Shown in pieces: positions 9,888-21,759 of a stretch of DNA of 64,000 nucleotides. Origin of the DNA: Coix lacryma-jobi var. lacryma-jobi (lineage: Eukaryota; Streptophyta; Magnoliopsida; Poales; Poaceae). Below the pieces are notes generated by a model. It was not told the origin of the DNA and did not search any database. It saw only the letters and a program-made list of their open reading frames with translations. Numbering within the stretch: position 1 is the first letter of the stretch; each line of letters starts with the position of its first letter. The stretch spans positions 144,467,705 to 144,531,704 of the forward strand of contig CM019824.1 of assembly GCA_009763385.1 (NCBI GenBank), given 5' to 3'. Position numbers and translations under genes: made by a program.

Positions 9888-12055
9888 ATGGTCGGATTCA
9901 ATCTTCCGAGCGACTACCAAGAAGATCCTGAGGCCATTCTTAGGAGAGCGAGAGCTAATCTCACTCCTCCGAGGAAGAACCTGGAGCTTCGTGAGAGGAG
10001 TTCGTCGAGACAAGAATCCCAGTCAAAAGTGACTGACGAACCAAGCTGCTCCAACGATCAAGCAACATCGACGTCGACCAAAACACTCTGTGAGTATTCC
10101 ATGCCTACTCTTGCTCACATTCCAGTGTTACCTTCTACTAGTAATGTAGATTTTGAGCTTAAACCTCACTTAATACGTATGGCTCAAGCTATTGCATTTA
10201 ATGGCAAACCTTCTGAGGATGCCAATGCTCACCTCCGAAATTTTCTGGAGATATGTAGTACAATTTCTGTGCAGGGGGTTTCGCAGGATGCCATCAGACT
10301 TCGTCTTTTTCCATTTTCATTAGTGGAAAAAGCGAAGCAGTGGTTCCTCTTCAACTCTGGACACCTGCTGACGTGGGTGAGATGCACGGATCAATTCCTC
10401 AACAAGTTCTGCCCGATAAGTCAGACTATTCTTGTCCGTCGCAAGATTTCCAACTTTGGACAGGGAGACGAAGAAACAATCACTGAAGCTTGGGAGAGAC
10501 TACAAGAGTATGTTGAATACTGTCCTCACCATGTTATGCAAGACTGGTACTTGATCCAGAGCTTCTACAATGGACTCCAGCAAGAATCTCGACAACACAT
10601 TGATGCTGCCGCCGGAGGTGCATACCTCTCTCTCACTGTAGAGAAGGCAACCAAACTGATCGAGACAATGGTGGCGAATCAAGAATGGACAGAAAAACGT
10701 GCTAGAGGTATGTCTGAAATTAAGCAAGCTGATTCTGTTACCCTGCAAACTTTGGTAAAATTGCTAGAGCAAAGAATAAATGAGAAGAGAGATCGTGCTG
10801 CGAAGGAGTACTACGCCAAGCAAAGAGCCGCTTCGTCAAGTGAAGGTCAAGCAGAAATTAAGAAAGAGGATGCCAAATCCCTTCTTAATAATGGTGGCTA
10901 CGGAGAACCTCCAATTCCAATGATCCAACAATGGAATAATAAAAGTATGCCTCAAACCTCCGTATTTAATTCTCCTATTGGAAAATTAGTTTCTAATCAA
11001 GGTAGAATTAATGATAGCATAAGTAACAAATTAATTGAACATGATAAAATGTTAGAAGGAATTTATGCTAAACTAAAAGATTTTTCTGAAGCATTTAAGG
11101 AACAAATTAATTTTAATAAGAGATTAGAGCAAACAGAAGATAACATTAAATCTCAAATTAAATACTATGAAGAGGTAAAAGCTGTAACCACGAGAGGTGG
11201 TAAATCCACTCGTGATCCCCCTCATCCTAATTTAGTTCCTAGTAGTAATACTGCTGCAAAGAAAAATATTGTTAATGTTGAAGAAGACGAAGAAGAGGAG
11301 ACCCCAGCTGAACCTTCATCCAAGGTACGAACTGCTCCTCATGAATTTTATGATACACATGTATTACCTTTTCCAGATAGAAACAGAAATCCGACGGAAG
11401 ACGACCAATTCAAGAAATTCGTCGAGGTAATTCAAAAATTATATATACATGTGCCATTTATTGACGCTATGCAGGTTCCAACTTATGCAAAATATTTGAG
11501 AGACATGCTCAATAAGAAGAAACCAATTCCAAGTAGGGATGTGGTTAAATTGACCGAAGATTGCAGTGCGGTCATTTTAAACCAACTCCTAGAAAAGAAG
11601 AAGGACCCAGGAAACCCAACGATCGCATGTTCAATTGGAGAGCAGCACTTCGAGCATGCACTCTGTGATCTGGGAGCAAGCGTCAGCGTCATGCCCAAGG
11701 TAATATACGATAAATTAAATCATCATACCTTGTCCCCTACTTCTATGTGTTTGCAGCTAGCCGATCAATCGCTCCGATATCCCGCGGGAATAGCAGAGAA
11801 TATTCCAGTGAAAATCCGGAATTTCTTTTTGTCCCGGTGGATTTCGTGGTTCTGGATATTAATCCCGACCACCGGACGCCATTGATCTTGGGACGACCAT
11901 TTTTGAGCACTGCAAAAGCCACCATTGATGTAGGAGCTGGAGAAATTCAGCTCCACATCAGTGGAAAGGAGGAGAAATTCGAGTTCACACCGCGACCGGA
12001 AAAACACCCGTCATCAAAGTTCGTCGGTGCCGACATTCCACCACAACCACCGTGA
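9888..12055 (+). pseudogene. Ty3/gypsy Gag-protease, element G, one frameshift
   Basis: The first ATG is at 9888. The capsid region around residues 90-230 carries FELKPHLIRM and RLFPFSLVEKAKQW, typical of the retrotransposon gag domain of plant Athila/Tat elements. A charged, Asn- and Lys-rich middle follows. The retropepsin motif DLGASVSVMP begins at 11667 (residue about 594). The frame breaks in a T5 run at 11826-11830. In the shifted frame the protease continues as [10 protein letters not shown] and [20 protein letters not shown] to a stop at 12055. No RT follows. The product would form particles and mature them, if the break were absent. Two GTAAGT donor-like sites follow (near 12092 and 12108). 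The 5' flank is the LTR leader with the PBS; the 3' neighbour is the promoter-like block before the ATHILA gene. Confidence 0.9.
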
Positions 12056-12224
12056 AGGCGACACTAATCGGGAATCCAAAGCGGCTAACCAAGGTAAGTT
12101 AGGCTAAGGTAAGTCTTTATCCCTCATTTAAATTTTCGTTTTTACTTAAGCAAATTAATTTTCTGCAAAGTAGATGTTTACTAGAGTGATTAGGTGGCAC
12201 CTAGGGGGCTTAGGGCAGCCATAG

Positions 12225-12593
12225 GGGTGGCGCCTGCCACCCCATGCTGGCGCCCGCCACCCTAGGGTGCACTAGGGAGCACTAGCCAATCTCTAGACTA
12301 TTACACCTACCTCCTAGACCCAAATAACACCAAGGGAGACCCATGGCTTTGCTCATTTCAATGCAATCACTCACTTCCATGTCTCCCCCTCTTCACTCCA
12401 CCTTTTGGACACGTCTCCACCCAAAAATTCTGGTGCACATATGATGGAGAGTGACAAGGAGAGCACTAGGTGAAAGGAGGGGTGAGTTGGTGTGAAATTT
12501 CAGCCAAGAGGGTGGCGCCCGCCACTTATTCCTGGCGCCCGCCAGGTGGGAGGGGCTCTCAGCCTTCCCCCTTCTATCCTCAGCCTATAAATA
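12225..12593 (+). promoter_or_regulatory. Internal promoter-like block before the ATHILA-domain gene
   Basis: Two pairs of CG-rich palindromic modules (12225-12264 and 12511-12544, each of the GGTGGCGCC(C/T)GCCACC kind) are followed by TATAAATA at 12586-12593, about 57 bp before the ATG at 12650. The LTR has the same arrangement of module pair then TATA box. This suggests a separate promoter for the downstream gene; function is inferred. Confidence 0.5.
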
Positions 12594-12649
12594 CTACCCA
12601 CACCCCATGCAAGTTCTCACAACTCACTCAAAACACAAAAACATCAGCC

Positions 12650-14338
12650 ATGTTGAGCACTAGCAAGGAAGTCATGGGCCCTCTCAAGAACTTCTTCACC
12701 GGCAAGAAGAAGAAGAGTAAGGGTGAGGGAAGTTCGTCGAGGGCAAACACCCACATTCGCTTTGCTGGGAGTGATGAGGAGAGCGCCGGGCGGGGTACTC
12801 CATCCACCAACGAAATGTCGGTGGATCGGAACTCTCCGTTCTCACACCAGGCCGGACCGACCATCCGCATCCTGAACTCCGTCAATGATATCATCTGGCA
12901 GAGTGATCGGGAACGGCAGGCCCGGAACATCCTCAGTGAGAGGGAGTTCGTCTACACCCGTCACATCGACTACGACTTGCTACGTCGCACTGGTATGGAC
13001 ATTGAGTTTCTCTATATTTCTCGAACCCTAGGATGGGAAGATGCATGGATGGTTAATGAGGAGGGAATCCTTCCCCTCACAATGGAATTTCTTGCTACTA
13101 TGCAATTGTCTGCTACTCACATAACTTTTCGGCTTTTTAATGAAGAGCACACTCTTTCGTGGGGGCAGTTCAGCAAGCACTTAAATTTTGATGATTCATG
13201 CTTGCTAAACCTGGAATCTGCTTGTGCGGGTTTTAATAGAAATGAATTTTGGAAAAGCATTGCTGGGAACAGAGACCCAGGCTTGCCCCGTACAAGTAAT
13301 ATCCACAACCCCACGCTCAGGTTTTTCCACAAATATATTAGTATCACACTTTTTCCAAGACCTGACTTGAGACCAATTAAAAAGCCCGAAATGCTGCTGC
13401 TTTATGCTCTAGTAAACCACATAAAAGTATCACCCGCCAAGGCCATGGCGGATTACTGGTCTAAATTTAATCAACGCACTGGAAATATTGAAATGACATC
13501 TTGGATAACTAGACTGTCTTATAACATGGGTCTGCTGAACACCGCTATATACTCCTACATTCCTAGTGACCGAGACCTTTTGACCATAGAGCATTTCTCG
13601 CAAGGACACCTCTTGCGTGAGAACCAGGAGACCGGTGAGATTCACATGATCTACCAAGATTATGTCAATAAAATCGCTCTTCCTGACATGTCACTTTGGT
13701 TGGTGAATGCACCAACGTTACTTTTGGCCCTGGAAACCGAGGCAGAGCAAAACCGCAGATTGGCCCGAGAGAACATCATGCAGGTTCCCAGAAGGAGGAC
13801 GCGAGCGCAGACCCGAGCAGCAAAAGAGGCCGCAAGAGCAGCAGCAGCGGCACAGGAGTTTGACCCTTTTCATGCAGGGCAGTATGAAGGAGCAGCACAC
13901 TATGGTCATTTGACACCCCCTGGCTCGCACCAAGCAGGAGGGTCGAATTAGCAACAACCGCAACATCCGCGGTGGGAATACGGCCAGGAGGCGTCCTTTC
14001 ACTCATCCCAGTTGAGGAGTTCAACTCATTCCTTGGGAGGATCCACCCGGTACACTGGCCGTGGTGATGAGTTCTTCCATAGAGGAATCTCGCCACAGGC
14101 CACTCGCCATTCGTCCTTTCATCAGGACGAGTGGATGCGCGATATGGGATACCTTCAGCACCAAATGAATGGACTTACCACGGATACTGCTGAAATCCGT
14201 CAGGACTTGAACAACTTGAACCAAAATTTCCAGGAATTCCTCCAGGAAACTGGTGGAGAACTGGGTAATATTTCATCTCTCCTGCAGCAGAACCAGCAGA
14301 ACTGGGACGACATGTACCGTCGTCAGGGATGGATGTGA
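12650..14338 (+). pseudogene. ATHILA ORF1-domain protein, element G, split by one stop
   Basis: The ATG at 12650 follows a TATA box by about 57 bp. The frame runs 433 codons to a TAG at 13949-13951 and then stays open to 14338, giving a product of about 562 residues if the TAG was once CAG. The N-terminus is basic and Ser-rich (GKKKKSKGEGSSSR). The middle has the pattern of the Pfam ATHILA family: LTMEFLATMQ, ITFRLFNEEHTLSW, NPTLRFFHKYISITLF and MLLLYALVNHIKV. The C-terminal part is Gln/Asn-rich and likely coiled coil (about 14130-14330). The role of this protein family is unknown; in Athila elements it is associated with the gag or env-like position. Here it stands where pol would be expected. 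A GTAAGTAT donor-like site lies just after the gene. Confidence 0.8.
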
Positions 14339-15010
14339 CCCAACCACGCCAAAAGCCAGCTTGAGGGAGGACCCCTGTCATCGAGGTAAGTATCACTGCC
14401 ATCTTTATTTCTGTCAGTTTTATTTTTATTTTAGTAGTTTAAATTTGAGTTTTATCTTAGTTAATTTGTAGTTAAAAAAATAATAATAAATAAATAGCAA
14501 TAAATGAAACGCTCTCATCGTAAGTCTTTCTAATAAATAAAAATGTATGTCATGCATTACAGTTATCATGGGAAAGGTATGCTAGAACTAAACTTGAGAC
14601 ATGAGCATTAGACTAAGTAAAGGGGAAGTAAGTTTCTACTTTGACTTGAGCAAGTCAAGTTTGTGGAGTAATTATTTTGAAAAATTTAAAAACTTGCTCT
14701 AAATACTTCTGTGGCAAAGAAAGTCCAACCAAAGCCAAATAATTTTTAATCTTAGAGTAGGAGCTTCCACTTGCTGCATGTTAGTGTTGAGCTAGTTAGA
14801 CTTTTGTTGATAGTCATGGTAGAGAAACTTGTCATATCTTTAGACCAAGGAATTCACTTGCACCCACCTATATAGTGCTATTCTTACACTGAGAATACGC
14901 ACACAACATGCCTTTATTTCCATTCATTGTTAGGAATACTTCATGGCAAAATATCATGCTCCATAATGAAATCTCAGGGACATGGCTATAATCATTCATT
15001 CAAAAAAAAA

Positions 15011-15124
15011 AGAGCAAGTGCTCTAGAAAGAAAGTTCAAAAGAGCAAGTGCTCTAGAAAGAAAAGAATGTTCAAAAGAGCAAGTGCTCTAGAAAGAAGAG
15101 AATATCCAAAAGAGCAAACGCTCT
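15011..15124 (+). repeat. Tandem hairpin repeat, four copies
   Basis: AGAGCAAGTGCTCT at 15011, 15041 and 15076 and a degenerate AGAGCAAACGCTCT at 15111. Each forms a 6-bp stem (AGAGCA/TGCTCT) with a 2-base loop. The linker is A-rich (AGAAAGAAAG). Confidence 0.8.
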
Positions 15125-15585
15125 CATTCATAGCCATGATCCCACAAATGAGATAGAAAGGAGAAGTGCCATGAAAGTAGTAGCCACAATAAATACCACA
15201 CACTTGCACATTCCTGGTCTGAACCTATGACTTGTTGCTCCTTTGCTCCATTTGTCTAACTTAGCAAAATTATGCTAGCATTGCATGCTCACTTTTATCC
15301 TACCCATTAAACCCCACATAAATATGAGTGATCGAGTGAGCCACAGAAGTTGCTAAGCATGCTTTCTTTTGAACAAAACTTGCAAAAACTCCACATATCT
15401 TGATTAGCAAAATAGGCAAGGGAAAGACAAACCTTCTTTCTTGCTGGTCTTTTGTTCTAATCTTGAGTGCAGGGAAGGCTACCAATTTCATGGTGATGAA
15501 AATAATATGGGCATACACAAAAAAAAACACCGAGTTTCCAAGATTATTTCAAGTCCATGCTTGCTCGAGGACGAGCAAGAGGTAA

Positions 15586-15598
15586 GCTTGGGGGAGCT
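15586..15598 (+). promoter_or_regulatory. Polypurine tract, element G
   Basis: GCTTGGGGGAGC immediately upstream of the 3' LTR start; the expected primer for plus-strand synthesis. Confidence 0.75.
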
Positions 15599-17172
15599 TG
15601 TTGACGCTCACTAAGTGTCATATTCTTAGCATCAACAAGGTCATATAACACAAGACAAGGGCCTAAAATCAACCAAAACCCTTTTATAAACTAACGATTT
15701 CCACTTGTCCTTGAGTTTTATTTGAATGTAGGAAATTGCAGGGTTTTTGAGCAAAATGACCAAATGGACCCACCAGGAAGCAAGCCCACTTGCCTGGGCT
15801 CACTTTGGGCCAAGGAGGGGTGGCGCCCGCCACGCCTAGCTAGCGGCCGCCGGGGGGAGAAGCCCAAACTCCCCCCTGCCACGTCACTGATCCAGGGGAA
15901 GCACCCCACACTCATTGGCAGCCGTTGCTCACCTAAGTCGGTTCATCCAAGGGCTAAGAAGCAGCGTCACATGGATCATGGCCTAATTGCCCATGTGACG
16001 GTTATTGCACAACCCTAACCGACCCCAAACCGACTTGGAGGACCTCCTGGATGTCGTTGGTGAAGAGGCGGTGGATCCAAGGGCCAGGGGAGTGGCGCCC
16101 GCCACCCCTAGCTGGCGCCCGCCACCACACTCACCCCCCTGACCTAACCCTTGGTCCATAAGTACCCCCCTAGGTCCCTTAGGCTATAAATAGGACCCCC
16201 CGAGCTCATTTGTACTCAGACCTCACCTCATTAGTCCCACTCTCTTGTAAGCAAAGCTCTGGTGAAGGAACACTCTAGTTGAGAGACTTAGAGTGAGAGC
16301 GAGAGTGAAGAAGAGAAGAGCTGGAGTTGTAATAGAGGATCTTCCAAGTCTCTGGTATAATTCTAAGTCTTCCTTCATTTATCTTAGTGTTCTTCTACTT
16401 TCAGCATTTACTTTAAGTTCTTTACTTATTGTTCTTGTTGAGTGCTTTCGATCATAGATAACTTAGTATTTAGTTTGTATCTAGTTTGGGTTCTTCGCTG
16501 AGTAATCAGTGCTCTAGTTTTGGACGCAAGATTAGAGTAGTATATATTGGTGTAAGCGCGGTGCTTAGACTAGTTATACCTTAGTTTGTGGCTAGCCCCC
16601 CCCGGATAGCTGTGGTAGCAAACAGGTGGTGACAGCCCTGGGAGCCTTGAATTCCACCACGTGGTTGGGTTAGTTCTTAAATCATAAACCCCGTTGTGCA
16701 CGTCTGAGGTAAATAGTCCAGAGGGTGTGTAGGGTTCGAAGAACTAGATAAACTCTTTATTGCTAAGTTAGTTGTGTTCGTAAGTGTGTAGAAAAATATT
16801 AATCTGTTCATCGGCCAGACCCCGCCGATTTAGTTTAGTAGTAGTTAGCTTTTCTTTTCTTTTTAGTAGTAGTAGAAACCAACCCCCATTCCTACTTTTC
16901 GATCAACCCTGCTAGAATCACTAGTCGTTCATAGCGGTCCTAGTGTTAGTTCTGCCATAGTAGCTTCCCTGTGGAAATAAATACGATACTCGGTTACTCC
17001 CGGGTGAAGTGCTACAATAGACTTATTCTGTGCGCTTGCGGAACCTACCAATAGTCATACGAATAGTTAGTTATACTTCTTACATCAAGAAGTACCAACA
17101 AACCTTTCTGGCGTCGTTGCCAGGGATAGATTCATAGTCTACTCCCAGTGACGACGTTAGCAAGAGTCAACA
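15599..17172 (+). mobile_element. 3' LTR of element G
   Basis: 1574 bp, near-identical to the 5' LTR and with the same palindromic modules and TATA box (16185-16192). It is followed by the second ATGAC target duplication at 17173-17177. Confidence 0.92.
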
Positions 17173-18100
17173 ATGACAAGGGCTGTAAGGAAAGTTCAGG
17201 TACAGTTTGTGCTCACTACTATGCTGGTGTACCTGGTGATGGCCATAGACTTCCCTCCCTGGGCCATTAAAGCCGTGGACAAAATTAGGCGAGGTTTCCT
17301 ATGGAGAGGTAGAAAGGATGCAAAGGGGGGCCATTGTCTCGTAGCATGGGGCAAGACATGCCGTCCACCGGAGCTGGGTGGGCTGGGGATTTTTGATCTA
17401 AAAAGCCTTGGATGGGCGCTGCGGATGCGCTGGGTTTGGCTTCATAAAACAGAACCCCACAGGCCCTGGGCGTTATTTTCCATCCAGGTGCCGACACAGG
17501 TGCAAACATTCTTCAATCTAGCAGTTGTCTCTGAGGTTGGCAATGGGTCAAGGACCCTGTTTTGGGCAAATAGATGGCTACACGGACACTCTATTGCAGA
17601 TCTCGCCCCTTGTCTGGTTGCTGGAATATCAAAAAGGATAGTAAATAAACGCACAGTTCAGGAATCCCTTACGGATCATGCTTGGGTTCAGGATATCCGG
17701 TGTATTACGACAGTGGAAGCTATGCTAGAGTTTCTCAATCTATGGGATCTTCTTTATGATTGGCAGCTACAGCCGGAGGTGGAAGACTCTCACATTTGGC
17801 GTCTCTCTTCTAGTGGAAAGTATTCAGCCAAATCGGCATATGAGGGTTTTTTTTCATAGGTTCCACCCTGTTTGGACCATATGAGAGAATTTGGAAATCT
17901 TGGGCTCCACCCAAATGTCGTTTCTTCATGTGGCTTGTTGCACATGACAGGTGCTGGACAGCTGATCGGCTTGTAAAGCAGGGGTTGCCGCATCCGGCAC
18001 AATGCCCTCTTTGTGATCAAGATGAGGAAACCATTAACCATCTGCTGGTGTCTTGTGTTTTCGCTCGGCAATTCTGGTTCTATTCATAGTTCTCTGTTGT
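17173..18100 (+). pseudogene. LINE ORF2 C-terminal part (continues 7728-8181)
   Basis: After the ATGAC duplication the LINE frame resumes (RAVRKVQVQFVLTTML, IRRGFLWRGRK, GLGIFDLKSLGWALRMRW), which is the conserved stretch downstream of the RT domain. The open frame ends at 17859 after a T8 run. In another frame the zinc-finger-like zf-RVT region follows, with CPLCDQDEETINHLLVSC near 18003. The copy is therefore frameshifted as well as interrupted. I cannot see a poly(A) tail or a LINE target duplication, so the 3' end near 18100 is approximate. Confidence 0.88.
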
Positions 18101-19245
18101 TCAGATCACAAGGAAACATGTAGCTGCGCGGGCCGAATGTTATGGCAGCATAGCATTATTTATTTGGTGTCAATATATTTTGAAGGTGGATAATCATGCA
18201 GAGTTCATTGACTTGTAGGTCGGAGTCATACATGGAGATCTAAGTGCTATTCAGGTTGATTTGCAATCCGTTCATTTTGTTGTTCGAACTCAGATAGGCA
18301 CCTTGTATTGGACATCTTTATATCTTGTTGAATATAAATATCATATACTGATGGAATCATCCTCGCTGCCTCCATTTATTTACATCTTGTAGTTTAATTT
18401 TGAACAGTTCTGTAGTATCATCTATATGACCTTACCAGGTTATCTGCTCAGATAGTGAATAAAACACATATATGACCATGTATATCAGATTGTTCAATCG
18501 ATCTACCACAACCAACATGTGTATACAGCTGCAGGACATATATAGCTCTGTGTGACAGATAGCTATGTGTGACAGATAGCTGATGTGGTTCTGTGGAAGA
18601 TGTAGACTTGTAGTTGGTTTTGGATAGCTAGGCTGTCTTATGGCTGTTGTAGTAAAATAATAGGAGCTCACATTTTTTAATTATGTGTTGCATATACTGT
18701 ACAATAAATGTGTGTAGTATCCATTTCTTAATTGCATATTTAGAAGTATTAAATTGCACACCTAAATTATTGTAATTATGGTGTTTAACATGTGCAATAT
18801 CTGGTCTTTATATATAACTTTCCTATTATTTTGTTTTCCTTTTATATTAGATTAAGCAGGAAAAACATATATTCAGAACTGCTTGCACTAGGAAAACTCT
18901 TTACTTTAATAGTCCAAGTGTAGCATCAGTTAGATTGTTTGATGGTGAATAATATTGCACTAATCTGGATCAATGCTTGCAGCTGAATTATATGGCTGAT
19001 TGCTTCATTTCATGCTTTGTTACCTGACTTTTGAATGCTAATATGCATTTGTGAAGCACAGTCTTCTAGTTTTGTCATTAATTCTTTAATATGCAGAATA
19101 TAAATGTTGTACTCATTAGTTTTAGTTGCATGTTTGATGATCTGAATTCCTTTATGCTCGGTTACTCTGAAGCCTGCTTACTTTTGGTAGCATCATCTTG
19201 TCTTCAGTAACTTACGTGTTGTTCTTGTTTCGGTCTTAACTGCAG

Positions 19246-19305
19246 ATCATTAGTTACATGGTAGAACATGTCATGGGTACAGGCTTATTTGGGATCGTCC
19301 TCCAG
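19246..19305 (+). pseudogene. Exon fragment resembling shaggy/GSK3-like kinase ATP-loop exon
   Basis: A 60-bp, phase-0 exon flanked by a pyrimidine-rich TTAACTGCAG acceptor and a GTATGG donor. It translates to IISYMVEHVMGTGLFGIVLQ. This matches the start of the kinase domain of plant GSK3/shaggy-like kinases, including the Gly-rich loop GTG-x-FG-x-V, with Leu where Ser is usual. I did not find the neighbouring exons (the Lys-containing ATP-binding exon should follow), so this is a fragment, not a working gene. Intact splice borders argue for capture or decay of genomic DNA rather than a retrocopy. The identification rests on one short exon. Confidence 0.5.
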
Positions 19306-20262
19306 GTATGGTGCTTGGTCGTGGGGGCTCTTTTTTTTAGGTGTCTAATATTGGTTGATTTAACATGTATTAAATTCGCGGGGCCTGAATTTTTTCCATT
19401 GTTTTTTTGTTTTCTTTCTTTGATGTTCTTTCTTCTCATTTTCTCTAGCTTCAATTTTGATTGGTTTTTGATAGTTTTCGTAGTTCCTGGGGCTCCTGAT
19501 CATTATTTTGTGCAATGATGAGTCTCGAGCTGTTAGCAGGAATGACCAATTAGTACATGCACCCTCGCGTCCAGAAGGAAATGCCAAAATGATTTACTAG
19601 CCCTAATTTGTTCCAAGAAATGCACCACTGAGTAGGATTTTTTTTCTTTCTATTTTCTTCCTCAAAGGAATGCAGGATTACCGGATGGCTTTGAAACGAA
19701 GGTTCCTTTGTTTGTTCTTGTTTTCTTCAACCCCTAGTGTGAATGGCTTGTTTATTCACAATCACACTGATATGGTTCTTGTATCTTCTGTACTGCAAAT
19801 TCTCCCTACATATATCTGTGCGGTTTATAATTTTTGGGAGAGTATTGAAGCAATACTTAGTTCTATATCTTTTGGACTTAATTAGGATCCTTTACTCTTG
19901 TAGAATCTGGAATTTTGCACATTTGGATCATAGATTTGTTGGCTTTGATGTTAACTCGATGTTTTCTGGAGGCATGGCCAATATGATCCGAAGATGATGA
20001 TTTACGTTTCCCGCTGACCGTTGAAACATTTAGTTTCAAACTGCTCTTTGCTGAAACTTATATTTTTCTCGTGGCATGTCCATAATATTTTTAGGTGTGG
20101 GTTTGCGAGTTGGGTGTATTGCCATATTGAGAATAGGTCCTATGCCCTCTCCCTTTTTCTCATATGTTAATAAAATGACTGATAACACTCATGTGTTGTT
20201 TGAGAAAAAAAAAACAAAAGTTCTAGATTCATTTACGTTAATGTTGGCCTATCTGGTTCACA

Positions 20263-20391
20263 GGGAGCCAGAGCTGTTGTTGATGCTAGGTTGCCTCTTG
20301 AAGTGGTAGCTAAACAAGCGAGGCATGCATCTAGGTTGTTGCAGCTATGAGATGGTTGCTTTGAGTCCTGCATTTCAAGCAATTGTGAGTA
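20263..20391 (+). other. Exon-like segment, identity unknown
   Basis: Lies between a TTCACAG acceptor and a GTGAGTAC donor. One frame begins GARAVVDARLPLEVVAKQAR, which looks protein-like, but it meets a TGA inside the segment. I do not recognise the family. Confidence 0.25.
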
Positions 20392-21759
20392 CATTTCATG
20401 TCTCAGTAAAATTTAGTTTTTTCATGACCTGTACCTTCATTGATGATTTTTGAATCTAGTTGTTTTTGTTATCTGGAAACTATTAATGGAGTATTTTCTC
20501 ACATACAAAATACTCAAATTTTAGTTTAGAAAACTGAAAACCCCACAACTTGCAAAATATACTCCATCTACTTTCAAGTTGTGTTGGTGCACTACTACAG
20601 AAATAAGATGCATTCATAGTATATTACAGGGTAATAACAAACACTGCAATTTTATTTTTGTGTTGTAGTGCTCTATTCCTATTAACCTTTTGTATCCACG
20701 AAACACAAAACAAATAAAACATTCAGTTACTTAATTGCAATCAGCAATGAAGTAAATTACAGGGTAACGAACACTGCAATTTTTGTGTTGAGGATATGCA
20801 ATATGTCCCTTTTTTTTGCAGAGTTTGCCAATTAGTAATAAAATTGTTCTTCCACAAGAATCCTTCCAACTTTGTTGACTTGGGTGGTGTGTAGTGGGTT
20901 GTACATGGTGTAGTTGACCTGGGCTCTAACTTTGCATGGCCCAAAAGGAAGAAGCTGGTTATAGAAAACATAAGTTCCAGGGTTTCACAGTTTGTTTGTT
21001 TTTCATATTTTTTTAGAATTGTCATGTCTTACTAGACCCCAACTACATATAATTTGGATAAGCCCATGTGGTAACTGGTGATCAAGTTAAAACTAGAGAA
21101 ATAATCATTTATGTTCTGACCTTCATATGATTAATTGATTAGGTTATATGATTCCAAATATTGTAGGTCTTTATCTCAACCATAATTATGGTGCTCTAGT
21201 GACAATAGAACTGTACAACCAACTATTTGTGTTCCTCAGTAATGAAATAATTCACTTGTTTCGTAAACAAGCAACATTAAAACCTGCAGTTGAAAGGTGA
21301 GGGATGAGGGATCTATTAACTTAAATAATTCTCTTGTTTGGTAAACACCTCAAACTCCATATCATTGCCAAACAATGTTACTGCTTTTAATTAGTCATTT
21401 CATTCTTCATTGTTCAAATCATTGCCAAAGTGCCTTACTGCTTCTCACTAATTATTTCTAAAATTGTTCATCTTTGCCTGAGCTGGTATTGTGCCGGTCA
21501 GAAATACTACTAGTTATAATCATAGAAACAAATAAAACACTAAGCTAATAGTTGCAATCAGGAATAGTGTAAATTGCAAGTATTTGGCACCGCAATTGCA
21601 GATGTCATAATATGCAATAAGTGGACTTTTGATTTGCCTCATGAGTATAATTGGCATTTACATTGTTTGAATCAAATTTGTAATAACTTTAATATCCATT
21701 TGAAATATCTTGAAGAATCACCCTCATTTTGGCTAATACACCTTTTCCTTTGTTTATTG

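Larger units (their letters stand above)
14339..15598 (+). other. 3' untranslated region of element G
   Basis: AT-rich and noncoding. It contains a 30-35 bp tandem hairpin repeat (15011-15124), a GCTCGAGGACGAGC inverted repeat near 15563, and the polypurine tract GCTTGGGGGAGC ending at 15598, directly before the TG of the 3' LTR. Confidence 0.75.
8182..17172 (+). mobile_element. Complete Athila-like Ty3/gypsy element G, 8991 bp, lacking RT and integrase
   Basis: Two LTRs (8182-9759 and 15599-17172) begin TGTTGACG and end GAGTCAACA. The flanks carry the perfect 5-bp duplication ATGAC (8177-8181 and 17173-17177). An Asp-type primer binding site follows LTR1, and a GGGGGAGCT polypurine tract precedes LTR2. 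Inside are gag plus protease (9888-12055) and a second gene with an ATHILA domain (12650-14338). No reverse transcriptase, RNase H or integrase is seen, so it must have moved with proteins from another element. I count about 30 substitutions between the LTRs by eye (near 2 percent), which suggests a fairly recent insertion, under about 1 million years at usual grass rates. Confidence 0.93.

Noticed and set aside
11826..11830. Programmed frameshift between gag and the end of the protease in element G
   Set aside because: Only a T5 run is seen, without a heptamer or a clear downstream structure, and the shift falls inside the protease domain. A simple indel is more likely.
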